NCBI GenBank assembly: GCA_002104945.1
Contig: MCFH01000017.1
Location: forward strand, 372,001 to 436,000
Length of the DNA: 64,000 bases
Source: Piromyces finnis
Taxonomy: Eukaryota > Neocallimastigomycota > Neocallimastigomycetes > Neocallimastigales > Neocallimastigaceae
Direction of reading: 5' to 3'
A program made the position numbers and the translations under genes. The notes under the pieces were generated by a model, which worked only from the letters and a program-made list of their open reading frames with translations, did no database searches and was not told the origin of the DNA. Shown one piece after another: positions 1 through 13,343 of this stretch (positions within the stretch are counted from its first letter, which is position 1; each line of letters begins with the position of its first letter).

Positions 1-1951
1 TATATTAATGATAATAATGCTAATAATAATGATGATGATAATGATGATGATTTATATATATAAAGATGTATATACATCATCATCTTATCATCACCAATAT
101 AATTTTATTATTATTATTTTTTAAATGTAACTTACCCATCTTTACGACAATCCCATGTAAAAACATTTTCATTATTTGTAGTAACAAATATATCATTAGA
201 ATGAGGACTCCATACACCTGCCGTTAATTGTATTTTATCATTATATTGATTTGATGGAATTGTATATTGACGTATTGACTATTTTTTTTTATTTATTTAA
301 AACATATTTAAAATAGTAGAATATATAAGTATATATATATATATATATATATTTAGAGAGAGTATGTGTATAAGTAAAAAATAAGATATGGTTAAATCAT
401 ATAATTATTTCATTTTATGATTTTAATAATTTGAAATGATTGAAAATTATAATATATAGATAAAAAATATCAAATTTTTTTATTTATTTATCTGAGTGAG
501 CATACCTCTGATGTATTAGTTATATTATTAATATCCCATACACTTATGGTATTATCTTCTAGAGTTGCTAATTTTGTTGCTGATTCGGTTGGTTCACATA
601 TAATTCTTTTTATTTATTTGTTTATTATTATATATTGTAATATTTTTGTTTTTATACCATAAATTTTTAAATATGAAATTAGGATTTCATTTTTTTTTTT
701 AGTTTTTAATGAAAAATAAAAAAAAAAAAAGAAAGAAATTATTATTTATTAGGACAATACTGTTATTGAAAGTAAATAAATAAATATATATATATATTAA
801 AATACTTTTTACTTTTTTATTTTATAATTTGAATTAAAAGTAGCCATATTATCTAATTTATATTCTGTTACAGTATTTTCAGTAACATCTACTGTATTCA
901 TTTTCCATAAACTTGTTTCCATAGTTTGGGAATTGGGTATCTTATAAGCTGGTTTATTTTTATTTTTATTTTGTTATTGTTATTGTTGTATTTTTCATGT
1001 ATTTATTTTAAAATTTTTTTTATATTTAAACATTTTGGATTGGATTTTCAAATTTCGAATTTTGAAATTCAAATGAAATTTCATTTTTATGTATTCAATA
1101 ATTAAAAAAAAAAAAAATTTTATATTAGCATTGTTCCAATTTCATAATAAAAATTACATTTTATTCTTTTCTTTCTTTCTTTTTTTTTTTTTTTAATATT
1201 GTCTTTTTTATTATTATTAAATTATTATTTATTAAATTGTATTTATATATATATATTTTTTTTTGCTTATTTATTTTAATGTTCGTGTTAATTTTTGTTT
1301 AAATAAAAGTGTATTAATATATAAATAATATTTCATATTTTTTATTTTTCATTGATATAATAAATAGTTGAAATTACTTGTAAATATCATATCACTTAAA
1401 TAAGGATGAGCTGTTATTGACCATACTTCACCGGGGTGTTTAAATATTATACTGGAAATATCACATTCATCTTCGTTAAATTCTAGTAAATGAATCTTTT
1501 ATTCATTTTTGATATTATTGAAAATAATAGAAAATTTTTTATTTGTTTGTTTGAATTTTAAATAAATATATAAAAATTTAAATGTTAATTCTAGGTTCAA
1601 TTAATTGAAACTAAATATTTTTTTATTATTTATATATATATATATGTATTTTTATTTTGAAAAGTAAATATATTTATCAATAGTTTCATAATTGTAATTA
1701 CTTCATTATCATTTCTTGGATCCTGAGTACCTATTATAAAACGATTTTTTTCTTGTTCTGCTTCCTGTGATACCATACATCTTGTCTATAATATACATTG
1801 ACCCATTTATATAATTGTAAAGTTAATGAATTTGTTTACTTTTTTTTTAATATAAAAGTAATATTCTATTTAAAAAGAAATTAAAAAAAACTAGTGTTAT
1901 TGCTATTATTACTTTATGATTTATTCCATAAACACAAGACATTTCCTCCAT
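1..1951 (-). CDS. eipr1: EIPR1/TSSC1-like WD40 protein, 5' part (3' end off window)
   Basis: Six phase-compatible exons are visible: 1913-1951 (ATG at 1951), 1702-1785, 1378-1495, 813-948, 506-605 and 136-278. All use GTAA/GTAT donors. The joined protein begins MEEMSCVYGI and carries RFIIGTQDPRND, IHLLEFNEDE, HPGEVWSITAHP, LATLEDNTISVWD and GVWSPHSNDIFVTT. These follow, in order, the N-terminal half of human EIPR1 (TSSC1), a WD40 protein that works with the EARP and GARP tethering complexes in endosomal recycling and dense-core vesicle traffic. The last visible exon ends in a GTAAGT donor at 135, so the remaining propeller blades lie left of position 1. Family assignment rests on remembered similarity along the whole visible length. 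Introns are 80-430 bp and nearly pure A/T. The gene is divergently arranged with the tiny ORF at 2367. Confidence 0.8.
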
Positions 1952-2004
1952 TTTCGTTTCGTTTCGTTTCGTTTTTCTTTCTTTTTATTAAATAGTTTAA
2001 AATT

Positions 2005-2039
<35 letters not shown>

Positions 2040-2204
2040 TTTTTTTTTTTAATTAATCATTAAATTAAATTAAATTTTTATTATTAATTAAACTTTTTTT
2101 TGTTTTTGTTTTGCTTGTCTTTTTAATAAATTCTTTAGGTATTGACATTGACATTGACATTTTATAGTATTACTTGTAGATTAAATAAAAGATATAATAA
2201 ATAT

Positions 2205-2360
2205 ATAATAAAATACACACCTAACACCTACACAACTACACATACACATACACCTAACAACTACACCTAACAGCTATATCTACACCTACACCTAACACCT
2301 ACACCTAACAACTATATCTACAACTACACATACACATACACCTAACAACTACACATACTT
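2205..2360. repeat. Imperfect minisatellite of CACCTAACA(A/C)CTA units
   Basis: About 150 bp is built from variants of CACCTAACACCTACAC and ACTACACATACACATA. It is C-rich on the + strand and almost G-free, in sharp contrast to the flanking A/T DNA. It lies between the 5' end of the EIPR1-like gene and the ORF at 2367, so it may sit in a shared upstream region. It resembles telomere-like CCTAA repeats only loosely. Confidence 0.85.
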
Positions 2361-2366
2361 TTTTAA

Positions 2367-2495
2367 ATGTGTTCAATATTTAAAGAATTATTAATAAAAA
2401 CACATATGTATTTAGAATTTGATTTATATAGTAATGAAGAAATAGAAAAACTTTCCATTCTAATTTCAAAAAAGTATGAATTAACTGATAATTAA
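2367..2495 (+). CDS. Possible small protein (42 aa), unrecognised
   Basis: An ORF of 42 codons starts at ATG 2367, preceded by A/T sequence (TTTTTTAA), and stops at TAA 2493. The peptide starts MCSIFKELLIKTH, has a charged amphipathic middle (SNEEIEKLSILISKK) and no low-complexity run. That balanced composition is unusual for chance ORFs in this DNA, which are mostly Phe/Ile/Lys homopolymers. I recognise no family. It could be a short gene, the first exon of a longer one, or chance. Confidence 0.25.
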   Translation: MCSIFKELLIKTHMYLEFDLYSNEEIEKLSILISKKYELTDN

Positions 2496-4573
2496 CATTT
2501 ATTTATTATATATTAAATAGATAAATATATTTTATATATATATATATAATTTCTTTTTTAAAAATATTGGTAAGATCGATCATTGTTCTTTCTCTTTTTC
2601 TATTTATCTTAGCCTTAAAGAAAAATAAAATGGAAAAAAAAAAATGAAATTATGTTTATGAATGAATATAAAATTATTGTTCATTCATTCATTTAATCTT
2701 TTCCATTTTATGATTATATTCATTTGCATTTGAATATTATAGATCTTATCTTTGAATTAATAAAAAGTTTTTTCTAATCTATAATCAATTAATTTATGAA
2801 AATTAAAACTTTTTCTAAATAAAAATAAACTTGTTTTTGATGAATTTTAATAATACATTTCAGTATAACAAAAAATGTCAAAGTTTTTTTTAACTTTGAG
2901 AAACTTTAAAAATAATTTTTTGTGTAACATTATGGTGATAACAAAAATAGTTTAAAAAAAAAAAAAAAACCAAAGTTTTCTTACTTTTTCTTTTTTTAAA
3001 GTAATATAAAAAAAAAGAAAGATTAATTATATATGAGGGTCTATGCATGTTTTTTTAATAGAATTTAATTCATCCTACATTGGAAAAATGTAAGAAAATA
3101 AAAAAAAAAAAAGTTAAAAATTCCTATAAATAGATTTCTAATTTGAGTTTAACCAAAAAAAAAAAAAAAAAATCTATTTTAAAATAAAAAAGTTCTGATA
3201 TGTCTTTTTTTCCTTTTCCATTTTTTTTTTTTCTATAGAATTAGTTTTATGTTTAAATAAAAAGTTATATAAAAAATGAAATACTGAATGATAATTTACT
3301 TTTTTTTTTTTTGAATAATTAAATCAAATATATAAAGAGAATACAATTTTTTTTAAATATTAAAGAATAATCCTTTTTATTCATTTAATCTTAAACTTTG
3401 ATTATTATTTATTATATATACACATCAACGAAAAAGAAAGTTTTTTTTTTTTGTTGGTATTGTCTTTTTTTTTTTTAATAGAAAGGATAATTAAAAAACA
3501 ATATATATATATTTTAAATTGAATTATTATGATTTTACATATAAAGATTTTTAGTGCGTAGGTATTTGGGTGTCGTTTTATACAATACTTTATAAAATTA
3601 AGATTAAAATTAATAAAGTTTAATAAAAATACATTATTTTTATTTCAATCATTTTACGTAGACAGCTTAAGCAAAAGAAAAGAGTTAAAGTTCAATTTAT
3701 TTTTATTCATAAAATTAATAAACAATAAAATTTTAAATAATAATATTTTATCCTAAAACTTCAAAATGAAAATAATGCATCTATTAATGATTCTATCAAA
3801 ACCTTAAAAAAAAAAAAAAACATTACAGTTAAATGAAAAGTCTTTTTTTTTATTTATTGAACCAAGATTAATAAAAAGGATAATAAAAAAAATTAATAAA
3901 AAGAGTTTAATAATGATTATAGTATTAAATTATTAAAAATAAATCCTTGGTTATATTTTTAAATTACTATTTTTATCAAAAAAAAAACTTTACCTTTTAA
4001 TTAATAAAAAAAAAAAAAAAAAGATTTGAAATATACCTTTTTTTTATTTATTATATTTTTATTTTTATTTTTTATATAGAATTTAAATTATTTTTTTTTC
4101 TTTATTTATTATGAAAGAGTAGTAATTATTCTACTTTTTTTTATATATATATATGTTTAAAAAAAGGATTATTATCCAGTAACAACAATAATAAATAATT
4201 AAAAACATTTTATTCATAGTTTAAAAGTACATCATATCATCTATGCCTATTCATATACACGTTAAAATTCATAATAATTTAAGTAAAATAAAAATTGGAA
4301 AAAGAAAATAAAAGAATTGTGTTTTTTTTTTTATGGAATACAAGTAATTAATAATTTTTTTTTTTTTGGAGGATAACCCAATTTATAACTTTTATATAAC
4401 AAAATAATCTATTAACAAAAGTATTCAATTTATAAGAATTCAAATCATATTATTACTTCTTTACTTTTTTCCAAAAAAAAAAAAAAGTAAAATCAAAAAC
4501 CAAAAAAAAAAAGATATATATAATTAAAGAAAATAAAAAAAAAAATTAAAAATTTCAAAAGTAACACTCTCCA
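2496..4573. other. Intergenic A/T-rich DNA, no gene seen
   Basis: This stretch holds many poly(A), poly(T) and TA runs. I found no open frame with normal amino-acid composition, no RNA gene and no dispersed repeat. The last few hundred bases are presumably the promoter region of the gene starting at 4574. Confidence 0.6.
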
Positions 4574-6541
4574 ATGAATAGTTATAATAACGATGTGGAA
4601 GGGAATGAAAGCTATACTACTGGATTCTCTTATGTAAAAGCATTTGAAAATGAATTAAAAAAATTATATTCAGCAAGTTTATCATTAAGATATAGTGGTA
4701 AATATAAATGAAAAAGAAATATTAAATAAGAAACAATTCATAAAAGAGCTATATATATATATATATAAAGAAAAGAAAAGCTCTATATATAGATATATAA
4801 TAATATCATTTTTATTTTTAATTATATAAATAATAATAATAAATCTAATAGCATGCGTAGAAATTGGAAACTTGGCCTTTTTAGGAGGAGAAATAATTGA
4901 AAATGTAATAATTTTTTTCAAAAAAAAAAAAAAAAAAGAGGAAAAACGAAATATTGTTAAACTTTTTTTTTTTTTTTTAATTATTATTAATTCTTCTTTT
5001 TTGGAGTATTATATATATATCTAATTTAATTTTTTTTATAATATTTTTATAAAATATTTATTATTTTTAAAAAATTTCAATTTAAATATCATAATGGATT
5101 TTCATTCATTTCATTCATTCATCATCATTATCATACCTTGATAAATTATACCAATATCATTTTGAAAATTTTCTTGATATTCATGAATAATGAATTATAA
5201 ATAATGATATGATTAGTATATTTTAAGAAATCGTCGTTTTCTTCAAGTATTGTTAAAAATTTCAACATCATTAGTAGAACCATCAGTATTAAGATTAGTA
5301 ATGTATCAACATTTAAAAAAAAAATTTTTTTTTTTTAAATAATAATAGATATATCATTGAATTTTTTATTGATATTATTATTGATTATCTTTAATTATAT
5401 GTATAAAATATAATAATTGTGGATTTTATTTTAAGATATTCTTTTATATGCATATCTTTCTAATTTTTTCTTCTTCTTCATATATATATTCGTATATACC
5501 TATTTAAATTATAATTTAATAGCAAGTACTACAAACTATATATATAATATGTAGGAGTAATCAACTATATAAAATATTAATAGAATATAAACTTTTTGAT
5601 AGTCTTTTGACACTTTTAAATGATAGAAATGAAGATATTGTAAATATCAAAAAAAAATTATAATAATATATATATTATATGAAAATTTTATTTAAAATAT
5701 TTAGTTAAAACTAACTTTTCTTTTTATAAATATTTTAATTTTTTATAATGAAATCATTTCCAATACTCTCAAAATATATTTATAATATTTTATCATTATT
5801 CACAATATAATTTATAAACCTTTTTTTATAATTTTTTATTAAAACATAAAAACATAAAAAAACTATTATTATCATAATAATAAAATGTCATTTTATGATG
5901 AATATCATTGCTTTTTTTTATTCTTCTTTTAAAAAACAACCCAAAACAAAATGAAATAAAAAAAAAAGAGAAAATGGTCTACACATCTCATGTTAAATAT
6001 TGTAGTAAGGAATTTTGAAAATTTCAAGGAAAACTTACAACTACCAGGTTTAGAAGTAATTTTAAAATTGAATTAAATATATCTTTATTTATATTTATAT
6101 TATTATTATTATTATTATTATTTTCATTAATCCAATTAGAAAAAAAAATCTTAATCGTTCTTATTTATATATACATACACCTTTAATAATACAAAAATCA
6201 TCTCTGTACTATTTATTTATTATGTTTTTTATTTTTTTCATATAAAACAATAGACTCAAGTAAAAAAAATAGCAAAAGAAGATTGGTCAAACTGGATATA
6301 TAATGTAAAAAATAATAACATTATTTTTTTTAAAAAAGAAAATGAAAGGAATAATATATTAATGTTCATGCTTATATATATATATGTCATACATTTTTAT
6401 AATATATATCATTTTTATATTTGTAATACAATCTTCTTTTTTATAATATAATATGTTGATTATTATTAATTATATTTGGATCATTAGGATGCAGATGAAC
6501 TATTAATTCTAATTAAATTATTAGAAGAAAATAATATATAG
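4574..6541 (+). CDS. Armadillo-like helical-repeat protein, seven exons, ~179 aa
   Basis: Exons join in phase: 4574-4697, 4852-4904, 5217-5302, 5555-5639, 5969-6055, 6254-6304, 6488-6541 (TAG). The product starts MNSYNNDVEGNES and is almost entirely helical, with Leu/Ile-rich segments such as ACVEIGNLAFLGGEIIEN, RRFLQVLLKISTSLVEPS and LYKILIEYKLFDSLLTLL. The spacing recalls armadillo/HEAT-like repeats, and a small ARMC7-type protein is possible. No membrane segment or signal peptide is seen. The acceptors at 5216 and 5968 were chosen because only they preserve frame; both follow A/T-rich tracts. The function is not known to me, and the gene is convergent with the PLPBP-like gene. Confidence 0.6.
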
Positions 6542-6560
6542 GAGGAGGAAGAGGAAAAGA

Positions 6561-6600
<40 letters not shown>

Positions 6601-7786
6601 TATTTTATCTTGTTCGCCATTTCTTTTATAACAAAAAAAACATATCAAGTTATTATCATTAATCATTTAATATTCATTGGCATTAACAAATTTATAAAAG
6701 ACAATACAATTATTTTTTATATCTTTTTTTTTTTCTTCCTTGCCAAAAAGAAAGAAAAAAAAAAAAAGAAAGATATATTTTTGAACCTTTTGTCTTATCA
6801 TATAAAATATATATATATATATTTAATTTCTTTTCAATTATTCTATCAATTTTTCTTTTATGGTATAAATGATATCATTATATACATTATATTATTTTTT
6901 TTTCAATAATTATAAAATATAAAAAAATAACAATAACAAAAGAAAAACAAAACAAAACAATGACCTTAAAAAAAAAAGAACTATTTCTTTTATATTAACA
7001 ATTAAATTATTCACCCATTAATTCCATTTTCAAAAATTCAATAATTACAATTTGTATATCCTTTCAGTATTTTATCATTCAATCCATCAATAATAAATGA
7101 AAAAAAAAAAAAAAACCCAACATTCAATAAATTTTTTTTCTTTTCTTTAATATAAAAAAATCATATATAATATATAAAGAATATTATTAATAGTAATATA
7201 GAAATATAATAAGAATTATATGAATGAAAAAAAAAAAAGAAAACTAAACTAATCTTTAGAAAAATAACTGAATTATAAACTATTTGATATATATATATTT
7301 TTTTTTAAAAAAAAAAAAGGAAAAGAAAAGATAATAATAGTTATTATTTTTTATAAAAAAATTCAATATGAAAAAAAGGTTTTTTATTTTATATATATAT
7401 ATATATTTGATAGAACTTTACTATCCTTTTAATTATAATAAAAAGAATATTATTAAACATAAATATTTTTGTAACAATAAAATAAAAGTGCTTGTGTGTA
7501 ATGAAGGAATTAATTCATTCTAATTCTAATTTTTCATATATATATAGAAAAATTATATTAATCTCATTATTTTAAACTTAATAATAAAAGTTTAAAAAGT
7601 AATGATGGTAAATAACCAATTTAGATTATTATTATTGAATCTATTAACTTTTCATAACACAATAATTAAAAGAAAAATACATTTTTTTTATTTTTATTTT
7701 AATTTTTTTCTTATTTATATTATTATACAGTTGATATTTTTAATTTCAAGTGATTTTTTCACTTTTAAAAAACTTTTAAATTATAA

Positions 7787-7818
<32 letters not shown>

Positions 7819-7838
7819 TTGTTACTTTTTCTATTTTT
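6542..7838. other. Convergent 3' intergenic region
   Basis: This lies between two convergent gene ends. It holds poly(A) near 6568-6596, several poly(T) runs (for example 7790-7812) and TA repeats. Open frames here are Phe/Ile/Tyr homopolymer translations and are not credible genes. Confidence 0.6.
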
Positions 7839-9356
<1,518 letters not shown>

Positions 9357-10602
9357 GTTTATCTTTTAATAATAATAATAATAATAATATATGTGTGTGT
9401 ATGTATGTATGTGTATGTGTGTGTGTATGTATTATTGTTATTATTATAGTTGGATGTATGAATGTGTTTATAATATTTTTTTTTTGAAATTTCATTTTCA
9501 TGTTAATGTTTTTTTAAAAAAAAAGAAATGGTTTAGATATTTATATTTTAAAATAGTTTATTTGTTTGTTTTCCAAATAGTATATAAAGTTTTCAAGTTT
9601 AATAAATACATTGACAGTTGTTATTTAATCAATTTTTTTTTTTGTATTTAGTAGGATATAAGCAACCATAAAAATTTGTTTTAAGCAATTAAAAATATAT
9701 AAAAATTAATAATTATATAAAATTGTTAATTATAAAATAATAAATAAATATTAAAATATTATAATAATAATAATTCAAAAGCTTCTTTCTTTCTTTTTCA
9801 ATTTTACTTTTTTTTTTTTTTTTTTTTTCCCTTTTTGGTTTTTACTAATAATAATAAAAAAAGGTTCAATTTCTTTTTTTTTTTTTTTGGCACTTTTTCT
9901 CTTCTTTTTTTTGAATTTTTCTTTAATAAAAATTCACATTTTAACCAATCACATTCAAGTGTTTTTCTTTAATTTCGACTTGCAAAAAAGTTTTTAAAAC
10001 TTTTAGGAAATATAAAAATTTTTTTATTTTTACTTTTAACACTTTGAAAATTGAACAATTTTAAAAAAAAAAAAAGGTAAAAAAGAAAGGGAACATTTTA
10101 TACAAAATCCGTTTATTATTATTATTATTATTTACCAAAGTGAAAGAAAAAGAAAAAAATTTAATAATCAAAAAAAAAAATCACAATTTTAAGATGTTTT
10201 CATTTATATAACAATTGGATTAAAATGAAATAAAATGAAACCATTTTAAATACAAAAATTAATTGATGGATAAATAACAAAAAAAAAAAAAAAAAAAGTT
10301 TAAAAGAAGTAGATGGAAATATTTACAATAAAGTATCTATATATTCAATTGTTAGAAATGTTTTAAAAATTTAAAGAAATTTTAACAATTGATATATACA
10401 ATTCATCGGTATACATCGATATAACCTATGTATTATGCACTTTGAAAATTTAATAAATGGTTTTTTTTTTTTTTTTTTTTTTGAAAATTTATTTTAATTA
10501 CCCTTTATTTTTCAACCATATTAAAAAAAGACACATTAAAATTAATTTTCTTTTTATTTATGTGAATATATAAAATTTCATAAAAAACCCCCTTAGATAA
10601 AA
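9357..10602. other. Divergent promoter region with microsatellites
   Basis: This is the upstream DNA shared by the PLPBP-like gene (leftward) and the small gene at 10603 (rightward). It includes an ATA/GT microsatellite at about 9367-9435, poly(T) tracts near 9811-9828, 9880 and 10461-10482, and long A/T runs. No gene is supported. Confidence 0.6.
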
Positions 10603-10779
10603 ATGTTTGGACCACAATACTCTGCTGCTCAACGTAGATACATTCCAGAACCAGATCCATCTTTCTCTGAAAAAATAAAGAATCAAATTGCTGATCCAGA
10701 AACTAGAAAATTATTATTCAATGTTGCTTTCTTTGTTGGTGCCATTGCCGTTATTAACAATGTTCACAAATACTTATAA
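10603..10779 (+). CDS. Small tail-anchored protein, 58 aa; possible TOM-complex small subunit
   Basis: A single-exon ORF, ATG 10603 to TAA 10779, is preceded by an A-rich leader. The N-terminal ~38 residues are polar and charged (MFGPQYSAAQRRYIPEPDPS, then EKIKNQIADPETRKLL). They are followed by one hydrophobic helix (FNVAFFVGAIAVIN) and a short NVHKYL tail. This layout is that of tail-anchored mitochondrial outer-membrane proteins; the helix recalls Tom5/Tom6-like subunits, but similarity is too short to assign. Codon use is biased to well-translated codons (CCA, GGT, GTT), supporting real expression. It could also be a small respiratory-chain accessory subunit. Confidence 0.65.
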   Translation: MFGPQYSAAQRRYIPEPDPSFSEKIKNQIADPETRKLLFNVAFFVGAIAVINNVHKYL

Positions 10780-11984
10780 ATTAACATGATATTTTCACGC
10801 ACCGATTAATAAAAACAAATTAAAAAAAATAGTTTTTATTAAAATTTAAAAGAAATATATACAAAATCTTTTTTTTTTTTTCTAAAACTTGATAATAAAA
10901 AAAAAGAAATAGTCAAGAAAATGATATATCCCAGTACAATAGAATGAAAATAAAGGAAAAAAAAATAGTATTCCAATAATAAATAAAATTAAAAAAAAAA
11001 TGCCTATCTAATATTTTATTAAATGTTTAGAAAAAAAAATAAAAAATATATCCATATATATACATATCAAACATTATTCTCAAATAAAAAAAAATAATAA
11101 TAATAATAATAATAACAAAACTTTTTTTTTTTTAGTAATAATACCTATAAAATAAAAATTCATTTGTTCACACACTTTTATAGATGTATAAATTCAATTT
11201 ATAATATTTAATATTTTTTTTTATCTAAAAGAAATACAATATAAATACAAAATAAAACAATAATAAATAATTAAAAATCTATAATGAATTCGAGTATTAA
11301 TAGATCCTATATAAAAAAAAAAGAATAGTCAATATACAAATTTCTTTTTTATATATATAGTTGAATGGTGAACACGAATATCTCGAATATTTATTCTAAA
11401 TAGTCCACTAAAATGATCTCTTTTTTTTTTTTTTAAAAAAAAAAAAAAATAGTATTTCACTTTTTCTTTTTTATTTTTTTGTTTTTTCTTTTTATTTTTA
11501 AATATATTAAAGAGATTAATGGTTGTTTTTTTTTTAACAGAAGATAAAATTAAATATATATATTTATAAAATGTTTGTATAGCGAATGCTCTATATCATC
11601 TATATATTTTATACGTTTTATATGATATTTTATATTCATCTATTATTATTTATTATTTTTATTATGATAAATATTAATTCATTCTTCTCACACATGTGCG
11701 CTCTCTCTCTTTCTATAATAAAAAAAATAGTTAATAATTATGATAAATAATATATATATATATATAAAGAGTAGAAAGAAGTAGAGAGGAATATTTAATA
11801 TTTACAATATCATTTCATTAGGAATAATATAACATTTTAACATATAAATAAAATTATAATGTATAATAATAATAATAAAAAAAGTTTATAAAAATTTTAT
11901 ATTAGTAATAATTGAACCAAAAATTAAAAAAAAAAAAAAGTTGCTTTTTTTTTTTTTTTTTTTTTTTTAATTCGTATGAACTCT

Positions 11985-12020
<36 letters not shown>

Positions 12021-12055
12021 TTATGTCTTTACACGGTTAAAATATTGAAATTCAT
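10780..12055. other. Intergenic A/T-rich DNA
   Basis: This lies between the 3' end of the small gene and the 3' end of the minus-strand secreted-protein gene. It contains AAT and TA repeats (11096-11115, 11752-11766), long T runs at 11946-12003 and nothing else that I can support. Confidence 0.6.
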
Positions 12056-13121
12056 CTATGGGAATAAAAAGAAAATTAAAAGATGAGTGATAATAAAGAT
12101 ATAAGAAATAACGTTTGACATAGTAAAACCAGCATCTGTTTCATACATATCATTTAACATGTTGGCCTAAATTTATAATATTAGAATAATAATTATTAGT
12201 TAATTAACAAATAAAAAAAAATAAATATTAATATTCAAAAAGTATTAATTTATATTTGGAAAAAAAAGTTTAATCTTTATTTTTTTTTTTTTTTTTGACA
12301 ACAGCAACAATAAAACTTACCTTACGATTAGAATTTGCAGACTTTTTTCTAATTAATTCTTCATGATTTTTTATTAATTCACTTGTATCTATACTATATT
12401 TTTCATAAAATTTTTCAGCATCAGCATCTCCTTGAGCTTGTTTTGCTGAAATGATCATACTATAACCGGTGGTAACATAATTGATACATTGAGAAAGATT
12501 AATTCTGGAATAATCTTCAAAATCAACTTTATTAGCAGGGTCATTATTTTCATATTGAAAAGATAAAAGTTGAAGTTCACTTTCTAACCAATTCATACAA
12601 TCGCGACTTGAAAGAGCTGAAAGACGAACAGGTAAGGCTTCTTCTGGAAGAACAGTTTGACCAAGTATATATTTTACAACAGTCATGGATTGTTCCTTTT
12701 TATCTTCAGGTGTCATGTATTGATAACGTTCTAAAATATCATTTAAATATTTAAGAGCAGCTTCAATAGCATCAATTTGATTGATAATAATATTTCTATT
12801 TTCATTAGCTTTTCTTTCTAATGTTTTATATTCGGTTTGGTCTACTTCCCCAGTTGGATGGTATGGGAAATCACCAAAGTTTTGAATATTTTTTCTATTT
12901 TTTGCTAAATCGTCAAAAAACTGTTTACGACTTTCTACTCCTGTGCCATTATCATTTAAATAAACAGAAAAAATAGTTGCTGGGTCAGAAGTTAAAGAAT
13001 CAAATTTACTTATAATATTTTTAATTTCACTGTAAGCTTCCAACTCTTTTACAGCTCTTATTGTTGTTATCCATAATAATACATTAAATAAATAGAACAA
13101 ACGACGACTTATTTTTATCAT
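12056..13121 (-). CDS. Secreted or membrane-anchored protein, two exons, ~303 aa, unrecognised
   Basis: Exon 1 is 12321-13121 (ATG 13121) and ends at a canonical GTAAGT donor after residues SNRK. Exon 2 is 12056-12166 (TAG). Reading through the donor gives a Lys-rich tail, which I regard as intron. The N-terminus (KISRRLFYLFNVLLWITTIR) is a signal peptide or signal anchor. The middle ~240 residues are hydrophilic and probably helical. Exon 2 encodes a C-terminal hydrophobic segment (VISYIFIITHLLIFFLFP) ending right at the stop, which fits a C-terminal membrane anchor or a GPI-attachment signal. Cys residues are few (DCMNWL, SQCINY). No family recognised. Three 39-bp direct repeats lie just upstream. 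Confidence 0.7.
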
Positions 13122-13151
13122 TTTTGTAAAGAGTTATTGAAACGTTGTAAA

Positions 13152-13268
13152 AATAAAAGTAATTGAAACGTTTGACGATTAATTAATTTCAATAAAAGTA
13201 ATTGAAACGTTTGACGATTAATAAATTTCAATAAAAGTAATTGAAATGTTTAACGATTAATAAAAGTA
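13152..13268. repeat. Three 39-bp direct repeats upstream of the secreted-protein gene
   Basis: Units start at about 13152, 13191 and 13230, each beginning AATAAAAGTAATTGAAA and containing (C/T)GTTT(G/A)ACGATTAAT. The third copy has two substitutions. They begin 31 bp upstream of the ATG at 13121, so they are likely within the promoter or 5' leader. Confidence 0.85.
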
Positions 13269-13276
13269 TAAGGTAA

Positions 13277-13343
13277 TAGAATATATATGTATGTGTGTAT
13301 ATATATATATGTGTGTGTATGTGTGTGTGTATGTGTGTATATA
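13277..13343. repeat. TG/TA dinucleotide microsatellite
   Basis: An alternating TATG/TGTG run of about 65 bp lies upstream of the three direct repeats. Confidence 0.85.
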
